64,000 nt of DNA, taken from contig JAIXSY010000041.1 in assembly GCA_027484445.1 (NCBI GenBank), forward strand, positions 186,001-250,000, written 5' to 3'. The translations under genes and the position numbers were made by a program. Position 1 is the first letter of the stretch. Each line of letters begins with the position of its first letter. The notes under the pieces are model-generated. The model did not search any database. It was not told where the DNA came from and worked only from the letters and a program-made list of their open reading frames with translations. Source of the stretch: Verrucomicrobiaceae bacterium (GTDB lineage Bacteria > Verrucomicrobiota > Verrucomicrobiia > Verrucomicrobiales > Verrucomicrobiaceae). Shown one piece after another: positions 53,247 through 61,919 of the stretch.

Positions 53247-54791
53247 ATGTCTCCTGCCCTTCTTGAAGCTTCCGAGTGGATCACTCCACTCCTTCTGATT
53301 CTGATCGTCAGCACCAGCATGTTGATGCAGGCAGGCAAAAAGGCGGCCGAAGGAGCCGCGATGGTTGCCAAATTGTATTTCGCGGCAGCGCTGATCGTGG
53401 CAGGGGGCGTCGCACTCACGGGCTCCATGCGCATCGAACTCGCTAACTGGGGACCGGCTCACTTGGCCCTACTGTTTGACCCACTGTCCGCGATGATGCT
53501 TGTGCTGGTGAGCTTTTTGGGATTGGTCGTGACTCGATACGCGGTCAATTACCTGGATGGTGACAAGCGTCAGGCGATCTTCTCGCGCTGGCTGATTCTT
53601 ACCTTATCCAGCGTGCTGCTCTTGGTGGTTTCCAGCAATCTGCTTCTCTTCACCATTGCTTGGATATCGACCAGCCTGAGCCTACATCAATTGCTCAGCT
53701 TTTATCGGGAAAGGTCAGCTGCTGTCATGGCTGCGCGGAAAAAGTTCATCATCAGCCGCTTGGCAGACGCCTGCATGATCGCAGCGTTGATCTTGGTTTG
53801 GCTAGGGCATGGAACCTGGGAATTCCACCAACTCTTCGCAAAGCCCGCAGGCCCTCACTCGGGACTCGTTGCGGGCTTGCTCGTGGCAGCAGCGATGCTG
53901 AAATCCGCTCAATTCCCGTTTCACTCCTGGCTGCCAGACACTTTGGAAACGCCGACTCCGGTCTCGGCGCTCATGCACGCGGGCATCATCAACGCTGGCG
54001 GTTTTTTAATCGTTAGACTGAGTCCTTTGGTCACACAATCCACCGCTGCCCTGAATACCCTAGCTCTGCTTGGTGCATTCACGGCTCTGTTTGCCAGCGT
54101 GATCATGATGACGCAGACGAGTATCAAAAAGTCACTTGCATGGTCCACCGTATCTCAGATGGGGTTCATGATGCTGCAATGCGGCCTCGGTGCCTTCTCG
54201 TTAGCCATGCTCCACATTGTGGCGCATTCACTCTACAAAGCGCACGCTTTCTTGAGCAGCGGCAGCGTGGTGAACATCGCCAAGTCGGCCTGGACTCCCG
54301 TCGGTCGGCCTGCGGCCCATCCCTTGGTGGTCTTGGGGTCACTGAGTGTTTCCATCGCGATTGGTTTCGGCATTGCTGGTGCGCTCGACATCACGTTGCA
54401 AAATAACCCAGACCATCTTCTACTGATCACAGTCTTCATCATGGCCATGGCACACCTGCTGTGGACACTATGGAGCAGCAGCATGAGGCAGCGTCTGATC
54501 TTGCGTGGGGTAGGCATCGTGGCTGTGGCCACAGCAGCTTGCTTCACTCTACATGCGGCTTTTGAACATGCCTTATCGGCCAGCGTGCCTGCCTATGCCC
54601 CTGTGCGGAGCTACGTCGAGCATGTCGTCATGGTCATGATCGGCCTACTGTTCCTGGCCGTGCTTGTGTTTCAGTCCCAACTGCCCTCTTGGGCTGCAAG
54701 GCCTGCATTTGCCAAACTATACGTTCATGCCAGCAACGGGTTTTACCTCAGCACGCTGTTCAATCGGATCACTCGGAAATTGATCTCCTAA
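53247..54791 (+). CDS. dabB: DabB: membrane subunit of the DAB inorganic-carbon accumulator
   Basis: From the ATG at 53247 the protein has 514 residues and about 13-14 membrane segments, homologous to the NuoL/MrpA proton-conducting family. Recognisable stretches are 'RWLILTLSSVLLLVVSSNLLLFTIAWISTSLSLHQLL', 'KSAQFPFHSWLPDTLETPTPVSALMHAGIINAGGFLIVRLSPL', 'TQTSIKKSLAWSTVSQMGFMMLQCGLGAFSLAMLHIVAHSLYKAHAFLSSGS'. In place of complex I genes, a DabA gene follows 25 bases downstream, which identifies it as the ion-translocating partner in the DAB complex. The in-frame TTG at 53184 lies in the conserved element and is not favoured. Confidence 0.92.
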   Translation: MSPALLEASEWITPLLLILIVSTSMLMQAGKKAAEGAAMVAKLYFAAALIVAGGVALTGSMRIELANWGPAHLALLFDPLSAMMLVLVSFLGLVVTRYAVNYLDGDKRQAIFSRWLILTLSSVLLLVVSSNLLLFTIAWISTSLSLHQLLSFYRERSAAVMAARKKFIISRLADACMIAALILVWLGHGTWEFHQLFAKPAGPHSGLVAGLLVAAAMLKSAQFPFHSWLPDTLETPTPVSALMHAGIINAGGFLIVRLSPLVTQSTAALNTLALLGAFTALFASVIMMTQTSIKKSLAWSTVSQMGFMMLQCGLGAFSLAMLHIVAHSLYKAHAFLSSGSVVNIAKSAWTPVGRPAAHPLVVLGSLSVSIAIGFGIAGALDITLQNNPDHLLLITVFIMAMAHLLWTLWSSSMRQRLILRGVGIVAVATAACFTLHAAFEHALSASVPAYAPVRSYVEHVVMVMIGLLFLAVLVFQSQLPSWAARPAFAKLYVHASNGFYLSTLFNRITRKLIS

Positions 54792-54816
54792 GCTCACTCC
54801 TACCTCTGACTTTGCC

Positions 54817-57321
54817 ATGAACACCTCTTTCCAAGAACTCTCGACCGAATCCGTTCAAAACTCAGCCAACTCGCGGGACAGAAACGCTTGGCTGAAGCAG
54901 GCTCGTCATGCCTGCCTGCGGATTCCACCGCTCTGGCCTTTGCATAGCTTTGTCGCTGTGAATCCTTTCGTCGGCCTTGTCGGCAAGCCATTCGCAGAAG
55001 TGTGTGGTCTGATGAAGCAGGTCACGCATGAATCCATGCTGATGAGCGTGGATTACTTCCGCCAGCAATACGGAAATGGCCGCATCACACCACAGGACTT
55101 GGCAGAGGCCATCGAGCTGCAAGGAGCGACGCTCACCACCGCAGACTTGTTGGCTTGGCTGAAAAATCCTGAAATTGGCACTTCGTTGGAAATTCGCTGC
55201 CTCACCGACATCGCCACCGAAAGATTTGGCCAGCACCTCAGCTCCGTCGTGACTGAAGAAATCTCAAAGTGGTGCGCCGCCTACTTTGATGAAGGGCAGT
55301 CGGCCTGGAGAATGCCCTGGAAAAGACTACCGCTCTACGCAGCCTGGCGCTCAGCGGCAAGGATCGATGCGACGCCAGAGCTGCAAGGCTTCAAAGGCTT
55401 TCGCAAATACGTAGAAGCTCTGCCTGACACATCTGCGGAGGCTTTGGCCATCTTGCTGGAGTCTCTGAAGCTGAACTCCGATCAAGTCGAGAACTACCTG
55501 CATCGCCTGCTGATGACGCTTCCGGGGTGGAGCAGCTACGTCCAGTATCGGGTGCGGGATCGTGCCATGCATGGGACCCATGATGAATCGCTGTTGGACC
55601 TCTTGACGATTCGTTTGGTCTTCGAGGCCCACCTGGCTCAGCAATTTCAAAACTCTGGCATCCTGCAGCAGTGGCGGCAGGGCATGAACGAGACTGCTCC
55701 TGACGATTCAGGGCTGCAAAAGCAGCTGCTCTGGCATGCGGCCTTGGAGGTCGGCTTCCAAAGAGAGCTCGCTGTCAAGATCACCGGCACAGCCAAAACC
55801 ATCGCTAGCCTAGAGAAGCCGAAGACAGCCGTGCAGGCCGTGTTTTGCATCGACGTGCGCTCAGAAATCATGCGTCGGTCTTTGGAGGCATCGTCCCATG
55901 AAATCGAGACACTGGGCTTTGCCGGTTTCTTTGGGATGCCGATTGAATACGTGCCTTTTGGCAAGCGGCATGGTAGCTCCCAGGTGCCCGTGTTGCTGTC
56001 CCCCAAGTATCGGGTCCGGGAGCATCTGCCACACGCTACACCTGAAGAGGAAAAGGACATGCGTCGGAAAATGCAGCTGGGACGGCGGGTATCGCACTCG
56101 TGGAATGCCTTCAAGACCTCAGCCGTCAGCTGCTTCAGCTTTGTGGAGGCTGCGGGCGTCGGTTTTGCCTGGAAGCTGGTGAAGGATGGCTTTCAGATCG
56201 GTGCCTCAGCCCAAGTCCACGACTGCTCCTCCTGCGCTGCTCCGAACCTTCATGAGCACAAGCGGCTCGTGCCTGACCCCCTGGATGACACTCAACCTGA
56301 GGCGGGCATTCCCCCCGAGGATCAGGCTCAGCTCGCGCTCGGTGCGCTGAAAAACATGGGACTGACGCAGCACTTCGCACGACTGGTGATGATCTGCGGT
56401 CACGGCAGCAATACCACCAACAATCCCTACGCAGCAGGTCTCGATTGCGGAGCCTGTGGTGGCCATGCAGGAGACTCAAATGCCCGAGTCGCCGCAGCGA
56501 TCCTGAATCAACCTAACGTGCGCATCGCCTTAGCCGGTGAAGGCATCTGCATTCCGCCCTCCACGCGCTTCATCGCGGCGCTGCATGACACCACGACGGA
56601 TGAAGTCCATCTATTCGATGCGGATAAGGTGCCTGCCTCACATCAGACAGACTTGCTGCAGCTCCAGCTTTGGCTGGATGAGGCCAGCAAAAGATGTCGG
56701 CAGCAGCGGGCCGCGAACCTCGGCATTCATGGAGCCGAGCGTGAGGATCTGGAAAAGCTCATTCTTCAACGCAGCCGGGACTGGTCTCAGGTGCGGCCCG
56801 AGTGGGGCCTAGCGGGCAATGCAGCCTTTGTGGCAGCTCCCCGCGAAAGAACTCGTCACTTGAACCTGCAAGGCCGCGTGTTCTTGCACAATTACCACCA
56901 CGCCGAAGATCTAGAGCAGAGCACGCTTGAGCTCATCATGACCGCCCCCATGGTCGTGGCGAATTGGATCAACCTACAGTACTACGCCAGCACGGTGAAC
57001 AATCGCCTGTGGGGCAGTGGCAACAAGGTCACGCATAACGTCGTCGGCACCTTTGGCATTCAGCAGGGCAATGGGGGCGATCTGCAAGCCGGACTGCCGC
57101 TGCAAAGTGTGCACAACGGTGAGACCTGGATGCACGAGCCGATGCGTCTCAGTGTCTTCCTGGAAGCTCCGCGTGCCCATATCGACACGATCCTCGGCAA
57201 ACACGAAAGTGTGCGTCAGCTCGTGGAGAATGGCTGGCTCCATCTCTTCGCCATTGAGGATGAAGGTCGCGTCATCCTGCGCCGTGGCCTTGCAGGCACT
57301 TGGCAAACCGTAGCTCAGTGA
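54817..57321 (+). CDS. dabA: DabA: cytoplasmic zinc subunit of the DAB carbon accumulator (DUF2309)
   Basis: This 834-residue soluble protein (the Halothiobacillus DabA is of about the same length) carries the zinc site expected of the family. C344 and D346 lie in 'FCIDVRSE', H529 in 'MICGHGS', and C544 in 'GLDCGACGGH', with the characteristic spacing of 15 residues between H and the last C. N-terminal markers are 'WPLHSFVAVNPFVGL' and C-terminal 'LWGSGNKVTHNVVGTFGIQQGNGGDLQAGLPLQSVH'. DabA resembles a beta-carbonic anhydrase site; with DabB it hydrates CO2 to bicarbonate in an energised, one-way manner. It is the last gene of the dabBA operon, 25 bases after dabB. Confidence 0.94.
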   Translation: MNTSFQELSTESVQNSANSRDRNAWLKQARHACLRIPPLWPLHSFVAVNPFVGLVGKPFAEVCGLMKQVTHESMLMSVDYFRQQYGNGRITPQDLAEAIELQGATLTTADLLAWLKNPEIGTSLEIRCLTDIATERFGQHLSSVVTEEISKWCAAYFDEGQSAWRMPWKRLPLYAAWRSAARIDATPELQGFKGFRKYVEALPDTSAEALAILLESLKLNSDQVENYLHRLLMTLPGWSSYVQYRVRDRAMHGTHDESLLDLLTIRLVFEAHLAQQFQNSGILQQWRQGMNETAPDDSGLQKQLLWHAALEVGFQRELAVKITGTAKTIASLEKPKTAVQAVFCIDVRSEIMRRSLEASSHEIETLGFAGFFGMPIEYVPFGKRHGSSQVPVLLSPKYRVREHLPHATPEEEKDMRRKMQLGRRVSHSWNAFKTSAVSCFSFVEAAGVGFAWKLVKDGFQIGASAQVHDCSSCAAPNLHEHKRLVPDPLDDTQPEAGIPPEDQAQLALGALKNMGLTQHFARLVMICGHGSNTTNNPYAAGLDCGACGGHAGDSNARVAAAILNQPNVRIALAGEGICIPPSTRFIAALHDTTTDEVHLFDADKVPASHQTDLLQLQLWLDEASKRCRQQRAANLGIHGAEREDLEKLILQRSRDWSQVRPEWGLAGNAAFVAAPRERTRHLNLQGRVFLHNYHHAEDLEQSTLELIMTAPMVVANWINLQYYASTVNNRLWGSGNKVTHNVVGTFGIQQGNGGDLQAGLPLQSVHNGETWMHEPMRLSVFLEAPRAHIDTILGKHESVRQLVENGWLHLFAIEDEGRVILRRGLAGTWQTVAQ

Positions 57322-57360
57322 ACCGACGACTCCTGAACTAAACGCGGCTCTAGACTGATC

Positions 57361-57386
57361 GAGAGGCGACGATCTCGTTGCCTCTC
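57361..57386. terminator. Strong hairpin between convergent dabA and methyltransferase genes
   Basis: GAGAGGCGACGA and TCGTTGCCTCTC pair at 11 of 12 positions around a two-base loop. It lies between the converging ends of two genes, where it could stop transcription from both sides, although no clear T run follows. Confidence 0.5.
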
Positions 57387-57440
57387 GGTCATGCTTTTGG
57401 CTAGCCATCCTGACCAAGTAGCCATCCAATCCTCATTCGC

Positions 57441-58505
57441 TCACGCCGCACTCACGAGGCTGGCAAGGCCCATGGAACCTTGAGGACGATCGTCATCGTT
57501 GAGTGATTTTGCGATCTCTTTGGCACGATCGAGCAAGTGATCGAGGATGGCATGAGCATCTCGGCGCTGGGAGAGAGCGATTTGTTCGTGCACCCGACTC
57601 GCCATTTTTTCAAAAGGACGCAGGTATGGGTAGGCTGACTTGAGATGCGCCAGAGCTGTGTGGCCGCGCAGATGCTTCAGCACCCGAGTCGCATGCCCCG
57701 GCAGTGCTGAGATCTCAGAAGCTGCGGGTGTATGGGTTTTCTGAAACACCACCATGACATTGCCGCCATCGGGAGAGGTAAAGCTATCCATGGGAGTGAG
57801 TCCTGCCTTTTGCCCTGCTAGGGAAAGCGTGCTGCTGCTGTAGTGGTGAAGGTGGCCCAGGTGGTAACGGCTATGCGGCCACTGGCAGCGAGACAGCACG
57901 TGGGGCACCTCAATGAGTACCAAGCCGTTGGGTTTGGTCCAGCCTGCCATCACCGAGAGTGCCTCAATGGGATGTGCTAGGTGCTCGACGACGTGGAAGC
58001 AAGTCACCACATCCAGACTCTCCGGTGCCACTTGGGCATGCTGATAATGCGTGACCTGCACGGGCAGGCCGAGGTGATCGCGGGCAGCACCTCCATAGCC
58101 CAAGTTTGGCTCAATGCCCTGCACCTGATAGCCTAGGCCACGCAGCATGAACAGCAGCTCACCGCCCCCCGCACCAAAGTCCAAGACACTCTGTCCATGG
58201 CGAAGAATGGGCAACAGATAATGAAGACGCTCCAAGGCAACCAGTCCCGCGCGATAGACATGCTTGGGCTTGGGTTTCACGACCTGCTTGTAGGACTTCC
58301 GATATTCGTCCCGATAAAAACTTTCGAGCTCTTCATCCGTGGGTCGTGGATTGGTGGAAACCAAGCCACAGCTTTGGCAAATGACGGTCTGCAGCGGCTG
58401 ACCATGGCGATCTTTATCCGCCACGATGGTGAAGTGGGAGTGTCCACACAAGTCACAGGGGGCAAGTCGCTGAGAGGAGAGATTCGAGAAGAGAGATGCA
58501 GGCAT
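57441..58505 (-). CDS. Class I SAM methyltransferase with N-terminal zinc-ribbon-like segment
   Basis: The start at 58505 gives 354 residues beginning 'MPASLFSNLSSQRLAPCDLCG'. The cysteine pairs 'CDLCGH' and 'CQSCGL' form a zinc ribbon-like front, followed by 'VSTNPRPTDEELESFYRDEY'. A Rossmann methyltransferase core follows ('VLDFGAGGGELLFMLRGLGYQVQGIEPN', 'DVVTCFHVVEHLAHPIEAL', 'NGLVLIEVPHV'). Proteins with this layout are often part of sugar-nucleotide or surface-polysaccharide modification. Neighbours do not point to a pathway. The open frame extends to 58631, but the shorter start fits the family. Confidence 0.85.
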   Translation of the reverse strand: MPASLFSNLSSQRLAPCDLCGHSHFTIVADKDRHGQPLQTVICQSCGLVSTNPRPTDEELESFYRDEYRKSYKQVVKPKPKHVYRAGLVALERLHYLLPILRHGQSVLDFGAGGGELLFMLRGLGYQVQGIEPNLGYGGAARDHLGLPVQVTHYQHAQVAPESLDVVTCFHVVEHLAHPIEALSVMAGWTKPNGLVLIEVPHVLSRCQWPHSRYHLGHLHHYSSSTLSLAGQKAGLTPMDSFTSPDGGNVMVVFQKTHTPAASEISALPGHATRVLKHLRGHTALAHLKSAYPYLRPFEKMASRVHEQIALSQRRDAHAILDHLLDRAKEIAKSLNDDDRPQGSMGLASLVSAA

Positions 58506-58661
58506 GAAAAAAGGAAAAGGAATGAAATTCGGAACTCGGGCTGGGTTCGCGATCGCAGGCAGGCTGAATTCAGCGGCTGCGGAGTCGTTGATCCTCCGAA
58601 GCTCAAGGAGCTCCGGGCAGCGGCTTGGCATGGGTCATGCCTGGGGTCTTTCCCCCCTGGG

Positions 58662-59168
58662 TCAACAACGCATCACGCGTGGTCTAGGGTGATCCTGCCG
58701 CAGGTAGGGCAGCATTTCCCCTCTCAGGATGGGGGCCTTGCCAGGATAGATCGTGACAGCGAGACGAAAAAAGGGAACTTCAAAGCGGCTGAAGGTCGGC
58801 TTCTCCAGATGCACGAGGTCAGGGCGGCGCCCATCCTCCAATGCGTGAAAGCTGAGCACATGATCTTTGAAAAGATCTGACGATGCCTGACCGATGACCA
58901 GAAGCGCTTCGAGCCAAGGTCCATGAGGCTCGAGATGCTCAGCTTCGTTTTCATGAGTCAAAATCACATGGGCAGGGCCATTTGCCTCCGCAGAAACCAC
59001 GACCTCATGAATCGGGTCCATGCTAGCAAACCAAGCGCAAACACCAGGGCCGATGCCCTCTGCTGAAATCAGCCAAGCCAAGAAACAAGTCAGATGAACC
59101 CAACGGCAAAAACTCCGCTGAACACGGAGTCGATGCAGGCATCGGGAATGCGGGGAAGGGGCTGGCAT
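58662..59168 (-). CDS. Possible small exported protein of unknown function
   Basis: A 168-residue frame with an Arg-rich start and one hydrophobic stretch ('WVHLTCFLAWLISAEGIGPGVCAWFA', about 23-48) that could be an export signal. The remainder is mixed beta ('PIHEVVVSAEANGPAHVILTHENEAEHLEPHGPWLEALLVIG'). It ends 'RPRVMRC'. I do not recognise it. The true start may be nearer the hydrophobic segment. The amino-acid composition is protein-like and no better frame covers the stretch. Confidence 0.5.
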   Translation of the reverse strand: MPAPSPHSRCLHRLRVQRSFCRWVHLTCFLAWLISAEGIGPGVCAWFASMDPIHEVVVSAEANGPAHVILTHENEAEHLEPHGPWLEALLVIGQASSDLFKDHVLSFHALEDGRRPDLVHLEKPTFSRFEVPFFRLAVTIYPGKAPILRGEMLPYLRQDHPRPRVMRC

Positions 59169-59378
59169 GCAAGATTGACGAGACCTCGAAGCGACTTAGA
59201 ACCGTCACGTTCAGCACCATACGAAACTAGCAAGCGCTTTGTGCCACTTTTTCGCATTTACAGGCTCAAGTTTTTCAGTCTTGCCCCCGCTTCATCCACG
59301 GCAGCTAGACTGCTAGGCGTGCTTTGTCTTGCGTTTTCATGGCGGCTCTGGTGCTATGTGCACATGGCTTGGGTTTCT

Positions 59379-61892
59379 ATGAAGCATCCTCTCTTGCTGC
59401 TCCTTTTCCTTTCCCTGACGCTGCGGAGTAGGGCTGAGTTTCCTCGGTTGTATCTGAAGCCTCTGGTTCTACAGCAGATTCACTCTCCGACCTGCATCAC
59501 CGGGGCTGGGGACAGCAGCGGCAGGCTCTTTGTCTGCGATCAGATCGGAAGGATCCACATCGTCCAGGGTGGCATGATGCTGCCGACGCCTTTCCTGGAC
59601 CTGACGACTAGCGGTCTGAACACGAAGGTCTATTTTCACCGTGCAGCTCAGGAGCCTACCCCTCAGTCCCCCACCTCCTACTCGGAGCGTGGTCTGTTGG
59701 GGCTGGCCTTTCATCCAGACTATGCCAAGCCTGGAAGGCCTGGGCACGGGCGCTTTTACCTGAACTACACGAAGGCCTACCAGGCAGGCATCGACCCACC
59801 GCAGCATGATGGCGGCAACTGGAGGGTGGACTGCGTGACGGTGATCGCAGAGTTCCGCGTGTCGGCCACGAACCCTGACCAGGGGGACCCGGCCACAGAG
59901 CGGGTGCTTTTGAAATATCCCCAGCCTCAGGCCAATCACAACGGCGGCAATTTAGCCTTCGGGAGCGATGGCATGCTCTACATCGGCAGTGGCGATGGAG
60001 GCAGTGCCGATGACAACAACGTCGGCCACACAGGTGGAGCGAGCCCTGCGCCTCGCCCAACCGCAGCGCTGGGCAATGGCCAAGACCGCACGGTTTACCT
60101 GGGCAAGATCCTGCGCATTGATCCGCTCGGTAGCGATGGACCCGGCGGACAGTATGGCATCCCAACGGACAATCCTTTTGTCGCAGAGACAACGGCGGGC
60201 ATCAAAAAGGAGATTTATGCCTATGGCATTCGCAATCCCTGGGGCCTAGCCTTTGACCATCGCCCGGGTGGTACAGGTCGGCTTTTCTGCGCGGATGTGG
60301 GTCAGGGCCGCATTGAGGAAGTGAACCTCATCACTGCGGGCGGCAACTATGGCTGGCGCTACCTGGAGGGTAGCGAGAACCCGACCTTCTCCTCAGGCGC
60401 TGCCACGAACCCCATGCCTAATCCCGGTGGCACGCTGATCGCCCCCATCGCGCAATATGCGCACCCGGACATTTCGAACACGACTCTGCCGAAGCTGGGC
60501 CTGTCCGTCACGGGTGGCTATGTCTATCGGGGGCAAGACATCCCTGCCCTGCGGGGCAAGTACGTCTTCGGTGACTACGGGGCGACCTCAGGCGCTCCCA
60601 GCGGCATCCTGATGGGCTTGGAGGAGACGCAGCCCGACAGCTTTCAGCTTGTGCAAGGCATTCCCCTGCTCGGGGGAAATCCAGTGTCGATGCGCATTCT
60701 TTGCCTGGGCGAAGATGATCGTGGTGAACTCTACGTGGGCACCAAGCTCACGGGCGGTGTCATGGAGACCACGGACCATCTGCCCAATGGCGGCCTCTAC
60801 CAACTCGTCGCCGCCCCGACCCTTCCTGAGCCTGTGGTGCTGACGGCGACCCGCGACAGCACTCTTTTCTCCGAGCGTGGCACCACGGGTGAAGAGCTGG
60901 CCAATGGTGCAGGCAATCTATTGACCGCTACCAGTTCCGCAGGGGGCGTGCGGCGGGCTTTGATGCATTTTGACCTTTCCGCTCTGCCTGCGGAAAGTCG
61001 CTACGAGTCCGTGATCCTGCGGGTGCATCAGCTCCAGGCAGGAGTGCCTAGCACAAACATCCAGCGGAACACGCTGCTCCACCGCCTGCTGCAGGACTGG
61101 GGCGAAGGCACCACGGCAGGCAGTGAAGGGCTGCCTGCGGAGGAAGGTGATAGCACCTGGGCTAGCCGTCTTTTTTCCCTAGTGACACCGCAGCTCTGGG
61201 ATGCTGAGGGTGGTGATGTGGCAGAGCAAGCCTCCGCTGCGTTGGGCATTCGGAGCGAGCCTGGGGCTTACGCCTTTCAAGGCCAGGGCATGGTGGCAGA
61301 TGTGCACCGCTGGTTAGCCGGGAGCGAGCCGAATCACGGTTGGCTCATGATGTCGGAAGAAGGCGCGCTGAACTCGCAGCGGCGCTTTGCCAGCCGCGAA
61401 CAGGCTGAGGTGGAGCAGCGCCCCACACTCACGCTGGTGCCCGCCCCGCCGTATCAGGCCTGGCGGGAGACCCACTTTCCCGGCATGAGAGTCGGCGAAT
61501 TCCTCAATCCTCAAGGAGACCCAGATGGCGATGGCATCGCCAATCAGATCGAATACGCCTATGGGCAAAACCCCAACGTGGCAGACTCTGAGGCAGTGAT
61601 CCAGATCGTGCTCGAATCCTTGCCGACCGGTGGTGAGCAACTGCGTTTTTTCTTCCGTCGGGACACCACAGCCTGGGACCTGGATTATCGCCTGGAGATC
61701 ACTGAAGATTTGGCCACCTGGGTCACGCTGGCGCAGAGCCGCAATGGAGCCACTCCCACCACAGCCAATGGCGCGATCCTGGTAGGTGACGTGAATCTGT
61801 TTGGAACCATCCATGAGATAGAAGTCCGCCTGCCGCTGCCCAACGATAGCAGACGCCGCTTGGCTAGGCTGGTGGTGGATCGAAGACCTTGA
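59379..61892 (+). CDS. Secreted PQQ-type sugar dehydrogenase with DNRLRE domain
   Basis: Starting at 59379 the protein has 837 residues with a signal peptide ('MKHPLLLLLFLSLTLRSRAE'). A glucose/sorbosone-dehydrogenase propeller follows (about 25-470: 'GLLGLAFHPDY', 'NHNGGNLAFGSDGMLYIGSGDGGS', 'YAYGIRNPWGLAFDH', 'CADVGQGRIEEVNLI'). Then comes a DNRLRE-type beta sandwich (about 480-680, 'ALMHFDLSALPAESRYESVILRVHQLQ'), and the verrucomicrobial C-terminal module 'AWRETHFPGMRVGEFLNPQGDPDGDGIANQIEYAYGQNP'. It probably oxidises sugars at the cell surface. A haem-binding region like that of the 14574-18512 protein is absent. It converges, 27 bases apart, with a Rieske-type gene that could serve electron transfer. 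Confidence 0.85.
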   Translation: MKHPLLLLLFLSLTLRSRAEFPRLYLKPLVLQQIHSPTCITGAGDSSGRLFVCDQIGRIHIVQGGMMLPTPFLDLTTSGLNTKVYFHRAAQEPTPQSPTSYSERGLLGLAFHPDYAKPGRPGHGRFYLNYTKAYQAGIDPPQHDGGNWRVDCVTVIAEFRVSATNPDQGDPATERVLLKYPQPQANHNGGNLAFGSDGMLYIGSGDGGSADDNNVGHTGGASPAPRPTAALGNGQDRTVYLGKILRIDPLGSDGPGGQYGIPTDNPFVAETTAGIKKEIYAYGIRNPWGLAFDHRPGGTGRLFCADVGQGRIEEVNLITAGGNYGWRYLEGSENPTFSSGAATNPMPNPGGTLIAPIAQYAHPDISNTTLPKLGLSVTGGYVYRGQDIPALRGKYVFGDYGATSGAPSGILMGLEETQPDSFQLVQGIPLLGGNPVSMRILCLGEDDRGELYVGTKLTGGVMETTDHLPNGGLYQLVAAPTLPEPVVLTATRDSTLFSERGTTGEELANGAGNLLTATSSAGGVRRALMHFDLSALPAESRYESVILRVHQLQAGVPSTNIQRNTLLHRLLQDWGEGTTAGSEGLPAEEGDSTWASRLFSLVTPQLWDAEGGDVAEQASAALGIRSEPGAYAFQGQGMVADVHRWLAGSEPNHGWLMMSEEGALNSQRRFASREQAEVEQRPTLTLVPAPPYQAWRETHFPGMRVGEFLNPQGDPDGDGIANQIEYAYGQNPNVADSEAVIQIVLESLPTGGEQLRFFFRRDTTAWDLDYRLEITEDLATWVTLAQSRNGATPTTANGAILVGDVNLFGTIHEIEVRLPLPNDSRRRLARLVVDRRP

Positions 61893-61919
61893 GTCTGCAG
61901 CTTTGGCCAAAGATGGTGA

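Noticed and set aside
53247..54791. Reading dabB as a complex I subunit (nuoL) or Mrp antiporter subunit
   Set aside because: No other nuo or mrp gene is present; the immediate partner is a DUF2309/DabA gene, which defines the DAB pair.
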